Origin: Candidatus Iainarchaeum sp.
GTDB lineage: Archaea > Iainarchaeota > Iainarchaeia > Iainarchaeales > JAAZKV01
Assembly (NCBI GenBank): GCA_026397035.1
Contig: JAPLVQ010000169.1
Location: forward strand, 1 to 11,671
DNA length: 11,671 nucleotides
Direction of reading: 5' to 3'
Shown: positions 1 to 6,384 of the stretch, in pieces
Layout: each line of letters starts with the position of its first letter
How positions within the stretch are numbered: the stretch's first letter is position 1
Position numbers and translations under genes: made by a program
Notes under the pieces: model-generated
Told to the model about the DNA's origin: nothing
The model's input: the letters and a program-made list of their open reading frames with translations, nothing else
Databases searched by the model: none

Positions 1-566
1 GTTACTACCGCAACGGTTAGTGCTTTCATTGATTTTGCTATTTCCGCTGCTACCGGAGCTGAACCTGTTCCTGTTCCTCCTCCAAGCCCACAAGTAATGA
101 ATACCAAGTCAGCGCCTTTTAGAACCTCGGTTATTTCTTCGCCTGATTCGCGTGCAGCTGATTCGCCTATTTGGGGGTCGCTTCCGGCTCCAAGCCCGCG
201 TGTAAGTTTTCTTCCAATAAGAATTTTTTTGTCAGATTTTGTTGTGAGTAAGTCTTGCGCATCGGTGTTTAATGCTAGGGTCACTGCTCCTTCTATTCCA
301 ACTTCAGCCATTCTTTCAATAGTATTTGAGCCTCCGCCACCGCATCCTATTACAAATATTTTAGCTCTATTATGTTCAAGCATTTCAATTAAATCATTAT
401 CAGAATGAGTTGCTGATTTTTTCTTTCCTCTTTCTTGCTTCTCTTTTTTTTCAGCATTCTCAATTTTTGAATTAACGGCACCTTTTGAAAATTTTGAAGC
501 AGACAGAGACCTATTCTTCAGTTCCGCCTGTGCTCTTACAATAGCGCTTCTAACAATATGATCCAT
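1..566 (-). CDS. ftsZ: Cell division protein FtsZ (archaeal FtsZ1-like), 5' part only
   Basis: Tubulin-family GTPase that polymerises at midcell to build the archaeal division ring. The frame reads 188 codons from an ATG at 566 and runs off the window edge. A charged N-terminal extension of about 67 residues begins MDHIVRSAI, resembling the start of euryarchaeal FtsZ1. The nucleotide-binding domain follows: glycine-rich [11 protein letters not shown] near 72-82, an NTDAQDL strand end near 100-106, RGLGAGSDP near 123-131, and the tubulin signature [10 protein letters not shown] at 162-171, which binds GTP phosphates. The T7 loop and C-terminal domain lie outside the window. An in-frame GTG at 572 is an alternative start; a stop at 587 sets the upper limit. 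A GGATGGGTG stretch just upstream may act as ribosome binding site. FtsZ identity is certain; the FtsZ1 subgroup is inference from the N-terminus. Confidence 0.94.
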   Translation of the reverse strand, partial: MDHIVRSAIVRAQAELKNRSLSASKFSKGAVNSKIENAEKKEKQERGKKKSATHSDNDLIEMLEHNRAKIFVIGCGGGGSNTIERMAEVGIEGAVTLALNTDAQDLLTTKSDKKILIGRKLTRGLGAGSDPQIGESAARESGEEITEVLKGADLVFITCGLGGGTGTGSAPVAAEIAKSMKALTVAVV

Positions 567-797
567 TCTCACACACCCATCCTTTCATCCGCTTTAGGCA
601 AAAGTAATTACTAGAGCCCGCATCTAGCACAACTAATACTAATTTCTAAACAACTCATTTAAAAACCTTTTTTGAAAAAGCTAATCACAAAAACTACTCA
701 TTTCAAATATTTTCCTCATCAAAAAATACCCCAAAACTAGGTATATTGCTTCATAATCACTTAACTTTAATTATTTTGTTGCATAATAACCAGAATT
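567..797 (-). other. Leader and promoter region of ftsZ
   Basis: No coding frame worth calling is seen here. Read toward ftsZ it contains a box-A-like TTTTTAAAT roughly 90-100 bases before the start, and a perfect inverted repeat CTAGA...TCTAG (612-616 with 624-628, seven-base loop) lying between that box and the start codon. If the box is used, ftsZ has a leader of about 70 bases carrying this small hairpin, unlike the mostly leaderless genes elsewhere in the window. Promoter assignment is inference. Confidence 0.3.
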
Positions 798-935
798 TTA
801 TTTATATCTTAGCGCTAAGAACTTTTTTGCAAAGAAAAGAAACAAGAGAATCACTGCAATAATTGATAAACTCACTACAAGAACCGCCACTCCAATATCT
901 CCAAGCGAAACCGAACCAAAAGCTAAACTAGTCAT
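798..935 (-). CDS. Single-pass membrane microprotein, 45 aa, function unknown
   Basis: A 45-codon frame starting ATG at 935 and ending TAA at 798-800. The protein has a short polar N-terminus (MTSLAFGSVSLGD), one uninterrupted hydrophobic stretch of about 22 residues (around 14-35, rich in V, I, L and F, no charge) and a basic C-terminus (AKKFLALRYK). This is the shape of a small tail-like or signal-anchor membrane protein; by the positive-inside rule the C-terminus would be cytoplasmic. A box A, TTTAAGTA on the minus strand at 958-965, is centred about 26 bases before the ATG, so a leaderless mRNA would begin at the start codon. It lies behind ftsZ on the same strand, about 230 bases upstream. 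I recognise no family. A regulatory or division-associated membrane peptide is possible but unsupported. Confidence rests on the transmembrane pattern plus the well-placed promoter. Confidence 0.55.
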   Translation of the reverse strand: MTSLAFGSVSLGDIGVAVLVVSLSIIAVILLFLFFAKKFLALRYK

Positions 936-957
936 AACAAAAATAAAGCTTTTCAAA

Positions 958-965
958 TACTTAAA
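958..965 (-). promoter_or_regulatory. Box A for the 45-aa membrane microprotein
   Basis: TTTAAGTA on the minus strand, centred about 26 bases upstream of the ATG at 935. This is the usual archaeal box A to start-site distance, so transcription would begin at or next to the start codon (leaderless). Confidence 0.45.
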
Positions 966-1047
966 TCTTCTTTGAAAAACATTTAAAGAACATATACCGC
1001 TTTGTACAATATGCCGCTTTAAAACTTATGTCCGCTGCCCTCGCAAA

Positions 1048-1059
1048 AGTATTAATACT
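1048..1059. promoter_or_regulatory. 12-bp palindrome upstream of the R15P isomerase promoter
   Basis: AGTATTAATACT is a perfect 12-base palindrome ending four bases before the box A region, and a further half site AGTATA overlaps that box. Position and symmetry suit a dimeric repressor or activator. AT-rich palindromes also arise by chance, so this is only a candidate operator. Confidence 0.3.
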
Positions 1060-1062
1060 CGA

Positions 1063-1072
1063 AAAGTATATT
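1063..1072 (+). promoter_or_regulatory. Box A of the R15P isomerase gene
   Basis: AAAGTATATT is centred about 22 bases before the ATG at 1089, consistent with a leaderless transcript. There is no Shine-Dalgarno-like sequence before this start. Confidence 0.4.
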
Positions 1073-1088
1073 CAAATAGTGAATCAAA

Positions 1089-2021
1089 ATGGATATTGTC
1101 GCAAAAACGGTTGAAGATATTAAGGCTTTGAGGATTCAGGGAGCATCAAATATTAGAAAAGGCGCGGTTAGTGCTATTGTAACTTCTTGTTTGAGGAATA
1201 ATACTAGTTCAGAAAGAATTTTTAGAAGAAAATTCATTAAGGATACGCGTGCACTTTTTAATTCAAGACCCACTGAACCTGAACTTAGAACTGCATTAAG
1301 AATACTAAAGAAAAGTATTTCGCAAAAAACACACACAGTTGAAGAAATGAAAGAAATTATTTCAAGAACCGCACAGAATTATGAAAATGACAGGCTTGAA
1401 TCACTTAAAAGAATAGCAGATTATGGCGCGGAGATTATCCCGCGCGGAGCAACTATTCTTACTCACTGCCACTCAAGCTCGGTGGTTAATTCTTTAATTA
1501 AAGCTAAATCAAAAATCAGGGCTGTTTATTGCTGTGAAGCGCGGCCGCTTTACCAGGGGAGAATTACTGTCGCGGAATTAAATAAAAGCGGGATTAACGC
1601 TATCACACTCGTGGACAATGCGGCTTCTACTATAGTAAAGAAGTGTGATTTGTTTCTCACAGGCGCCGATGCTTTACTTGCTGACGGGGATGTAATTAAC
1701 AAGATTGGAACTAACCAATTGAGTACTGTTTGTAAGCGTTATGAAGTGCCCCACTATGTCCTCACTTCTACTCACAAATTCGAGCCCGCAAGTTTTTTTG
1801 GAAAAGAAGAACCTATTGAAGAAAGAAATCCTGATGAAGTATGGAACAAATTTGAGCGGGGAAAAATAAAAGCGCTTAATCCAGCTTTTGACAGGACTGA
1901 TTCAAAATATATTGAAGGAATAATCTGCGAACTCGGGGTATTTGCGCCGCAAATGCTCACCGATTTATTATACAAAAAGCTTGACTTGGAAAAACACCAT
2001 AAAGAGTTTTTGAGGCTTTAA
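1089..2021 (+). CDS. Ribose-1,5-bisphosphate isomerase (eIF2B-alpha-like fold), AMP pathway
   Basis: Predicted to convert ribose 1,5-bisphosphate to ribulose 1,5-bisphosphate, the second step of the archaeal AMP pathway (AMP phosphorylase, this isomerase, type III RuBisCO). The 310-residue length suits the archaeal family. A helical N-terminal domain (about 1-110) precedes the Rossmann-like domain shared with eIF2B subunits and methylthioribose-1-phosphate isomerase. Two catalytic residues are visible: Cys127 in ILTHCHSS and Asp194 in LTGADALLADG; an equivalent Cys/Asp pair is catalytic in the Thermococcus enzyme. CEARPLYQG (149-157) and the NKIGTNQL stretch (204-211) are family signatures. 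The gene heads a same-strand run with tyrS and AMP phosphorylase. An eIF2B-alpha or methylthioribose-1-phosphate isomerase paralogue is the alternative; the AMP phosphorylase gene 1.4 kb downstream favours the present call. Confidence 0.88.
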   Translation: MDIVAKTVEDIKALRIQGASNIRKGAVSAIVTSCLRNNTSSERIFRRKFIKDTRALFNSRPTEPELRTALRILKKSISQKTHTVEEMKEIISRTAQNYENDRLESLKRIADYGAEIIPRGATILTHCHSSSVVNSLIKAKSKIRAVYCCEARPLYQGRITVAELNKSGINAITLVDNAASTIVKKCDLFLTGADALLADGDVINKIGTNQLSTVCKRYEVPHYVLTSTHKFEPASFFGKEEPIEERNPDEVWNKFERGKIKALNPAFDRTDSKYIEGIICELGVFAPQMLTDLLYKKLDLEKHHKEFLRL

Positions 2022-2072
2022 CCAAAACTTAGCCAAAAAAACTGTGTTTTAAATCGTAATTATGCGAAAGAA

Positions 2073-2080
2073 TATAAATA
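2073..2080 (+). promoter_or_regulatory. Box A of tyrS
   Basis: TATAAATA, centred about 30 bases before the ATG at 2107. It lies downstream of the more distal in-frame ATG at 2062, so a transcript from it could not use that codon. It therefore helps fix the tyrS start at 2107. Confidence 0.5.
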
Positions 2081-2106
2081 GTTATAATCTTTATCTTTTG
2101 AGGGTT

Positions 2107-3240
2107 ATGGATAAAAGTAAAATATTTGAGCTTATTTCAAGAAATACTGAAGAAATAATGACTTCTGAGGATTTACACACTTTGCTTGATAATCAAGAAA
2201 AGATAAAACATTACATTGGTTTTGAAATTTCTGGAAAAATTCATTTAGGGACAGGAATAATGTGCATGTCTAAAGTCAAGGATTTTATGGATGCTGGAAT
2301 TGAAGCATCTATTTTTCTTGCCGATTGGCACGCTTGGATTAATGACAAGCTTGGCGGGGACAAAGAAGTAATACGAAATGTTGCGACAGGTTATTTTAAG
2401 GAAGGACTTAAAGCTAGTCTAAAATGTGTTGGCGGAGATCCAGAAAAGGTAAATTTTGTTCTAGGCTCTGATTTGTACCACAATAATGACAAATACTGGG
2501 AAACGATGATAGAAATAAGCAAACACACTTCATTATCTAGAATTTTACGAAGTATAACCATAATGGGACGAAAAGAAGGGGAGGGTGTTGATTTTGCAAA
2601 ACTAATTTATCCTCCAATGCAAGTAGCTGATATTTTTATTCAAGGGATAAATCTCCCTCATGCTGGACTAGACCAAAGAAAAGCACAAGTCGTAGCTAGA
2701 GAAGTAGCCGAGAAATTGAAAAAAAGTCCATTAAGAAATAAAAAAGGGGAGATTATCAAGCCAGTTGCTGTACATCATCACTTAATCTTGGGTTTAGGAA
2801 AGCCTCCAATGTGGCCAGTTCCTAAAGATAAATTACAAGAGATATGGTCTTCATTAAAGATGAGCAAGTCAAATCCAAGTTCATGCATATTTATTCATGA
2901 TTCTCCCGAAGAGATTAGAAAAAAAATACAAAATGCTTTTTGTCCAGAAGGTGAACCTGAGTTTAATCCAATACTTGACTGGACAAAGCATCTTATTTTT
3001 AGAGAACAAGACACAAAACTAAAAATTGAACGCCCAGCAAAATTTGGCGGAGATGTAACTTACGAGTCATACACTGCGGTAGAAAAAGACTTTTTAGAAA
3101 AAAAACTTCACCCTATGGACTTGAAAAATGGAGCTGCCGAGTGTATTGTAAAACTACTTGAACCTGCAAGAGATCACTTTGGCAAAGGCAAACCAAAAGA
3201 AATGCTTGAAGAAATGCAAAAATTGTTAATTACAAGATAA
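2107..3240 (+). CDS. tyrS: Tyrosyl-tRNA synthetase (archaeal/eukaryotic type)
   Basis: Class I aminoacyl-tRNA synthetase that activates tyrosine with ATP and charges tRNA-Tyr in the cytoplasm, releasing AMP and pyrophosphate. With the 2107 start it has 377 residues. The Rossmann catalytic domain shows the HIGH motif as HLGT (46-49) just after YIGFEISGKI, and an intact KMSKS loop (251-255). Tyrosine-pocket residues known from the Methanocaldococcus enzyme are kept in IYPPMQVADI as Tyr168, Gln172 and Asp175. The C-terminal anticodon-binding region includes IERPAKFGGD and LHPMDLKNGAAE, typical of archaeal TyrRS. It is longer than the Methanocaldococcus enzyme and closer to Pyrococcus-type lengths. 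An in-frame ATG at 2062 would add 15 residues but lies upstream of the box A. Oddity: a second, divergent version of the C-terminal tail is encoded directly after the stop. Confidence 0.95.
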   Translation: MDKSKIFELISRNTEEIMTSEDLHTLLDNQEKIKHYIGFEISGKIHLGTGIMCMSKVKDFMDAGIEASIFLADWHAWINDKLGGDKEVIRNVATGYFKEGLKASLKCVGGDPEKVNFVLGSDLYHNNDKYWETMIEISKHTSLSRILRSITIMGRKEGEGVDFAKLIYPPMQVADIFIQGINLPHAGLDQRKAQVVAREVAEKLKKSPLRNKKGEIIKPVAVHHHLILGLGKPPMWPVPKDKLQEIWSSLKMSKSNPSSCIFIHDSPEEIRKKIQNAFCPEGEPEFNPILDWTKHLIFREQDTKLKIERPAKFGGDVTYESYTAVEKDFLEKKLHPMDLKNGAAECIVKLLEPARDHFGKGKPKEMLEEMQKLLITR

Positions 3241-3241
3241 C

Positions 3242-3307
3242 GTGGAAAATAATGGCAAAGCAAAAGAACTATATGAAACTGTCAAAAAAGCAAAAATTAC
3301 GCGCTGA
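3242..3307 (+). pseudogene. Remnant second copy of the tyrS 3' tail
   Basis: Immediately after the tyrS stop, in a different frame, 21 codons plus TGA read VENNGKAKELYETVKKAKIT followed by R. Aligned without gaps to the last 21 residues of TyrRS (HFGKGKPKEMLEEMQKLLIT then R), 9 positions are identical (G, K, K, E, E, K, I, T, R), several others are conservative, and both end ITR-stop. The frame is closed upstream by a TAA at 3227-3229 and has no plausible start of its own. I read it as the leftover tail of a former resident tyrS whose body was replaced, or as an old tandem duplication of the gene's end. It is probably untranslated. Confidence 0.5.
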
Positions 3308-3366
3308 TTAAACACAATACAAATAATTAGCCACTATTTATTGGACACCTTTCCCTTTCCAGCAAC

Positions 3367-3425
3367 GCTTAAATACCAGAAAAAACATTGCTTTCTGTAA
3401 TTAGAAGGTTTGATTGTAATATACA
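3367..3425 (+). promoter_or_regulatory. Two candidate box A elements of the AMP phosphorylase gene
   Basis: GTAATATACA (3416-3425) is centred about 25 bases before the ATG at 3445 and would give a leaderless mRNA. GCTTAAATAC (3367-3376) is a better box A by sequence but would give a leader of roughly 45-50 bases with no clear Shine-Dalgarno near the start. The sequence alone does not decide between them. Confidence 0.35.
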
Positions 3426-3444
3426 AAATTCAGTTGTTGGTACT

Positions 3445-4965
3445 ATGGATGGATATATTCAGAATTTGAAAGTAAAGGCTTTTCCTATAAAGACCGGAAA
3501 AATTGTTGCTATTTTGCATGAGAAAGACGCAAAAGAACTTGGTGTTATGGCTGGAGACAGGCTTGAACTTTCAAACAAAAAAAATGGAAAGAAATGTGTT
3601 GCTGTTGCTGATATTACTCACCATTATATTAAGGAAGACGAGATTGGTTTGTTTGAAGAAGCAATTGAAGGGTTGGGAACAAAAAATGGTAATTTAATTA
3701 CTGCAAAAGCAACTGAGCCGCTTAAGAGTCTTGATTTTATAAAAAAGAAAATGATGGGTGAAAAATTAAGTCACGCAGAGATTTGCGAAGTAGTAAAAGA
3801 TATTGCCGAAGAAAGATTAAGCGATATTGAAGCTACTGCTTTTGTCAGCGCTGTTTATATGAAAGGACTTGATTTGGACGAAACAATCTCTATGGCAAAA
3901 GCCTTGATTGCTGATGGGAATAAAATTGAATTTAAAAAAGGAATAATAGTTGATAAGCATAGTGTTGGAGGAACTAACGGGAGAGCCTCGATGATTATTG
4001 TCCCTATTGTGGCATCTACAGGATTATTAATACCAAAAACTAGTTCAAGAAGCATTACTTCCGCTTCAGGAACAGCCGATTCAATGGAAGTACTTGCTAA
4101 TGTTAGTCTGCCAATGGAAAAAATAAAATCAATCACAGAAAAAGTCGGGGGAGTAATTGCTTGGGGCGGAGCGGTTGACTTGGCTCCTGCTGATGATAAA
4201 ATAATTAAAATTGAGCACCCGCTTTCACTTGATCCTGAAGGACAAGTAATCGCTTCGGTTCTTGCAAAAAAAGCGAGTGTAGGAAGCAAGTTTGTTGTAA
4301 TTGATTTGCCTGTAGGTAAATATGTAAAGATTAAAGATAAGGAAATCGCTTTAAGAATGGCAAAGAAATTTGTTCAGGTTGGTAAAGAAATTGGAATGCA
4401 TGTTGAAGCGGTTATTACCGACGGGGAAGAGCCTAGCGGTTTGGCGTTTGGTCCCGCGCTTGAAGCAAAATACGCGCTTGAGGTTCTTGAAGGAAAAAGA
4501 TTTGATAATCTTGCACAAAAATCCTGCGAACTTGCAGGAATATTATTTGAGATGGTTGGTAAAGCCAGACCGGCCAAAGGATATGCTATGGCGCTTGAAA
4601 TACTTGAATCAGGCCGCGCGCTAAAAAAAATGAAGGAAATAATTAAGGCCCAAGGGGGAAAAATTAATTCAAGCGACGAGATTAAGTTTGCGCCTTTCAA
4701 GAAGGAATTAAAATCCGGAACTGACGGGATTATAGAAGAAGTTAATATTAAGCTTGTGACAAAAATTGCGAGGTTTGCAGGGGCTCCCGCAAATAAATCT
4801 GCAGGAGTAATGCTTCACAAACTAGTCGGTGAAAAGATTAAGGAAGGAGAAGAACTAATGACTATTTACGCTGAGAACAAAGAGAAATTAAAAGTTGCTG
4901 AACAATTCGCGCTAAAAGAGATTCCTTTCAGGTTCAAAAGGATAATATTACAGACGATAAAATAA
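3445..4965 (+). CDS. deoA: AMP phosphorylase (thymidine-phosphorylase family)
   Basis: Phosphorolyses AMP (and probably CMP/UMP) to the free base and ribose 1,5-bisphosphate, feeding the isomerase encoded upstream at 1089. From the ATG at 3445 it has 506 residues, the usual archaeal AMP phosphorylase length, including the N-terminal beta-rich domain of about 85 residues that bacterial thymidine phosphorylases lack (LKVKAFPIKTGKIV, then EKDAKELGVMAGD). The helical/phosphate-binding core follows with DKHSVGGTNGRAS near residues 171-183 and the glycosyltransferase signature SSRSITSASGTADSMEVL near 213-230. The C-terminal domain follows. The alternative TTG at 3388 would add 19 residues without family resemblance. 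The gene shares strand with the isomerase but is separated from tyrS by a 204-base spacer holding the tail remnant and promoters. Its stop lies inside an 18-bp tandem repeat. Confidence 0.94.
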   Translation: MDGYIQNLKVKAFPIKTGKIVAILHEKDAKELGVMAGDRLELSNKKNGKKCVAVADITHHYIKEDEIGLFEEAIEGLGTKNGNLITAKATEPLKSLDFIKKKMMGEKLSHAEICEVVKDIAEERLSDIEATAFVSAVYMKGLDLDETISMAKALIADGNKIEFKKGIIVDKHSVGGTNGRASMIIVPIVASTGLLIPKTSSRSITSASGTADSMEVLANVSLPMEKIKSITEKVGGVIAWGGAVDLAPADDKIIKIEHPLSLDPEGQVIASVLAKKASVGSKFVVIDLPVGKYVKIKDKEIALRMAKKFVQVGKEIGMHVEAVITDGEEPSGLAFGPALEAKYALEVLEGKRFDNLAQKSCELAGILFEMVGKARPAKGYAMALEILESGRALKKMKEIIKAQGGKINSSDEIKFAPFKKELKSGTDGIIEEVNIKLVTKIARFAGAPANKSAGVMLHKLVGEKIKEGEELMTIYAENKEKLKVAEQFALKEIPFRFKRIILQTIK

Positions 4966-5012
4966 TTGCAGTCAGCCAGATAATTGCAAACAGCAAAATA
5001 ACTGCAGATTAA
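4959..5012. repeat. Three tandem 18-bp units at a convergent gene junction
   Basis: Units start at 4959, 4977 and 4995: AAAATAATTGCAGTCAGC, CAGATAATTGCAAACAGC and AAAATAACTGCAGATTAA. Units 1 and 2 agree at 14 of 18 positions, and 1 and 3 at 12 of 18. The first unit contains the AMP phosphorylase TAA (4963-4965), and because 18 is a multiple of three the TAA recurs in frame at 4981 and 4999. The last unit contains the ksgA stop (5009-5011). The whole spacer between the two convergent genes is therefore repeat. Confidence 0.7.
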
Positions 5013-5896
5013 AATTTAGCTTTTACTTTCTTTGTAGTCGCTTTCACCACGCTATTAAAATGTTCAAATACTTCCAAAAACTCTTTTGGAGAAAGCGAAT
5101 AGACTTTCTTGTCCTGGTAAGAAACTGTTTTGAGTTTTTTTTCAAAATCTTTTTCTTTCCAGCCAAGCTGAGCTGAAAGGAAAATAAATGCCTGCCTTAA
5201 TCCCCTGCTTAAATCCTTGTTTTTGTGCCTGAAAAGCTCGCGAAGGAAAGTAAAGAATTCTTTGGAATTATTTTTCATATCAAAATCCATTAATATCGCC
5301 GCGCTTTGGCAATTAGGTACAGGAAAAAAGCTTTGCTGGGCAATACTTCCTTCAAGAACCTCAATCTTTGCATTTAGATTCAAAAGCACTGTAAGCGCAA
5401 CATATTCAGAGAGCCCTTCAAATGCTAAAAGCTTTTCAACAAATCCTCTGTCAAGAACAAGAATTGCTTTTTTGATGCCTTTTGTTAAAGTGATTTTTGA
5501 AACAAGATCAGAAGAAATATGATATGGAGGAAGCGAAACAATTTTATTTATTCCAAGTTTCTCAAGATCTTCCTCAAGCACATTATTACAAATAAGTTTT
5601 AAATTTCCCAGTTTAATTTCATCCTTAAACTCTTCTTCAAGGAGTTCAACCATATCATCAGCAGGTTCTACCGCAACTATCTTCGCTCCGCATTTCTTCG
5701 CTTTGTTTAAAAGTACTCTAGTGAGAAAACCAGTGCCAGGACCAATTTCAAGAATCACATCTCCTTTCTCTATGCCCGCTTTGTTTGCTAAAAATATCAA
5801 AAGCGCTTCATTAATGCAAAAAAACTGGGAGAGTTTCTTTTCAGGACGAAAATGATATTTTATCATTAAATTTTGCAATTGTTCAAATAAACCCAT
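5009..5896 (-). CDS. ksgA: rRNA adenine dimethyltransferase KsgA/Dim1 with altered NLPY motif
   Basis: Family enzymes use S-adenosylmethionine to dimethylate two adjacent adenines in the 3' terminal helix of 16S rRNA during small-subunit maturation. With the ATG at 5896 it has 295 residues. Seen in order: KKLSQFF near 20-26 (family LGQxF), motif I LEIGPGTGFLT near 49-59, an acidic VEPADDM loop near 76-82, motif IV read as SLPPYHIS near 121-128, SFFPVPN (189-195, family SFFPVPxVxSA) and a basic RHKNKDLSRGLRQ segment in the C-terminal helical domain. Motif IV is normally NLPY; an ungapped alignment puts Leu where the catalytic Asn belongs. The position behind eL21, rpoF and DUF655 is the classic archaeal context. 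ATG at 5902 and TTG at 5911 are other possible starts. Family membership is clear; full dimethylase activity is uncertain. Confidence 0.88.
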   Translation of the reverse strand: MGLFEQLQNLMIKYHFRPEKKLSQFFCINEALLIFLANKAGIEKGDVILEIGPGTGFLTRVLLNKAKKCGAKIVAVEPADDMVELLEEEFKDEIKLGNLKLICNNVLEEDLEKLGINKIVSLPPYHISSDLVSKITLTKGIKKAILVLDRGFVEKLLAFEGLSEYVALTVLLNLNAKIEVLEGSIAQQSFFPVPNCQSAAILMDFDMKNNSKEFFTFLRELFRHKNKDLSRGLRQAFIFLSAQLGWKEKDFEKKLKTVSYQDKKVYSLSPKEFLEVFEHFNSVVKATTKKVKAKF

Positions 5897-5970
5897 AAAC
5901 ATCAAGACCAATAATTACCAAATCCTTAAACTCATAAACACCAAAACCAATAATTACCAAATCTTAAAAT
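5894..5970. repeat. 39-bp tandem duplication spanning the ksgA promoter and start
   Basis: Positions 5894-5932 and 5933-5970 are two head-to-tail copies; the first 31 positions match at 29 sites, including an exact 18-base block ACCAATAATTACCAAATC at 5907-5924 and 5946-5963, after which one base is missing from the distal copy. Read toward ksgA, each copy carries a TTTAAG-like box A and an ATG. The upstream ATG (5935) is in frame with ksgA but reads only six codons (MSLRIW) before TAA. The ksgA gene thus appears to have a duplicated promoter and start, the outer one leading a tiny upstream frame. Confidence 0.75.
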
Positions 5971-5979
5971 CAAAAATCA

Positions 5980-6366
5980 TCAAACCTTTATTTGCGGGGA
6001 AAAATTAACTTGATACTCTGGAATCCCAAGTGAAAGTCCATATTGTTTTGCTTCCTCATATTGCTTTTTACTTGTTCTATCCACTTTGAATACTTTGTTT
6101 CTGAATATAATATAATGCAATTCCTTATTTTTGAAATCAGCGTACCAGTTGTGTTCTTTTTCTAGCGCTTTACTTAAATCCTGCGCAGTCTGGAGAGCCA
6201 AGTCATTGGGAATTTCAATTGTGTGTAGTGTCCATTTACTCAACCAAGGAGTTTTATGGGACTCAACAACAGTGGAAATTCTGGTTTTTAAAATTTTTAA
6301 CTTGCTTAAAACACTTTTATCAAAAAGACTCTCTTCAATAATCGTCCCTAAAAAAGCGTTTTCCAT
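5980..6366 (-). CDS. Conserved hypothetical protein, 128 aa, inserted in the ribosomal cluster
   Basis: Unknown function. The start is taken at ATG 6366 (MENAFLGTIIEES); an in-frame TTG at 6372 is less likely. The N-terminal half is variable-looking; the C-terminal half, from about residue 73, has a dense aromatic pattern (HNWYADFKNKELHYIIFRNK, then VFKVDR) ending in GLSLGIPEYQVNFSPQIKV. From memory, proteins with this WYADFK...IIFRNKVFKVDR...YGLSLGIP pattern are short conserved hypotheticals in DPANN archaea and candidate-phyla bacteria; this was not searched. The protein is soluble, without signal peptide or membrane segment. It sits between DUF655 and ksgA, genes normally adjacent in archaea, and has its own box A inside the DUF655 3' end, so it looks like an inserted independent unit. 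Confidence 0.75.
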   Translation of the reverse strand: MENAFLGTIIEESLFDKSVLSKLKILKTRISTVVESHKTPWLSKWTLHTIEIPNDLALQTAQDLSKALEKEHNWYADFKNKELHYIIFRNKVFKVDRTSKKQYEEAKQYGLSLGIPEYQVNFSPQIKV

Positions 6367-6384
6367 TTTCAACTACTTCCAAAT

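Noticed and set aside
97..408. Open frame of 103 codons on the plus strand inside ftsZ
   Set aside because: It is antisense to the clear FtsZ GTP-binding domain, and its composition is that of a complementary-strand shadow.
610..660. Fourteen-codon minus-strand frame with three cysteines (MSCLEISISCARCGL) upstream of ftsZ
   Set aside because: Its ATG overlaps the candidate box A, so it would not be in the transcript; it is too short to support.
807..820. Perfect 14-bp palindrome TCTTAGCGCTAAGA
   Set aside because: It lies within the last codons of the microprotein, has no T-tract directly after it on either strand and would form only a five-pair stem, so no terminator or operator is claimed.
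2062..2106. Upstream ATG giving TyrRS a 15-residue extension
   Set aside because: It lies upstream of the TATAAATA box, and the extra residues lack family resemblance; the start at 2107 suits both promoter and alignment.
3388..3444. TTG start extending AMP phosphorylase by 19 residues
   Set aside because: The family N-terminus begins at the ATG at 3445, and a candidate box A lies between the two.
3855..4289. Open frame of 144 codons on the minus strand inside AMP phosphorylase
   Set aside because: Antisense to the conserved phosphorylase core; no promoter or recognisable protein.
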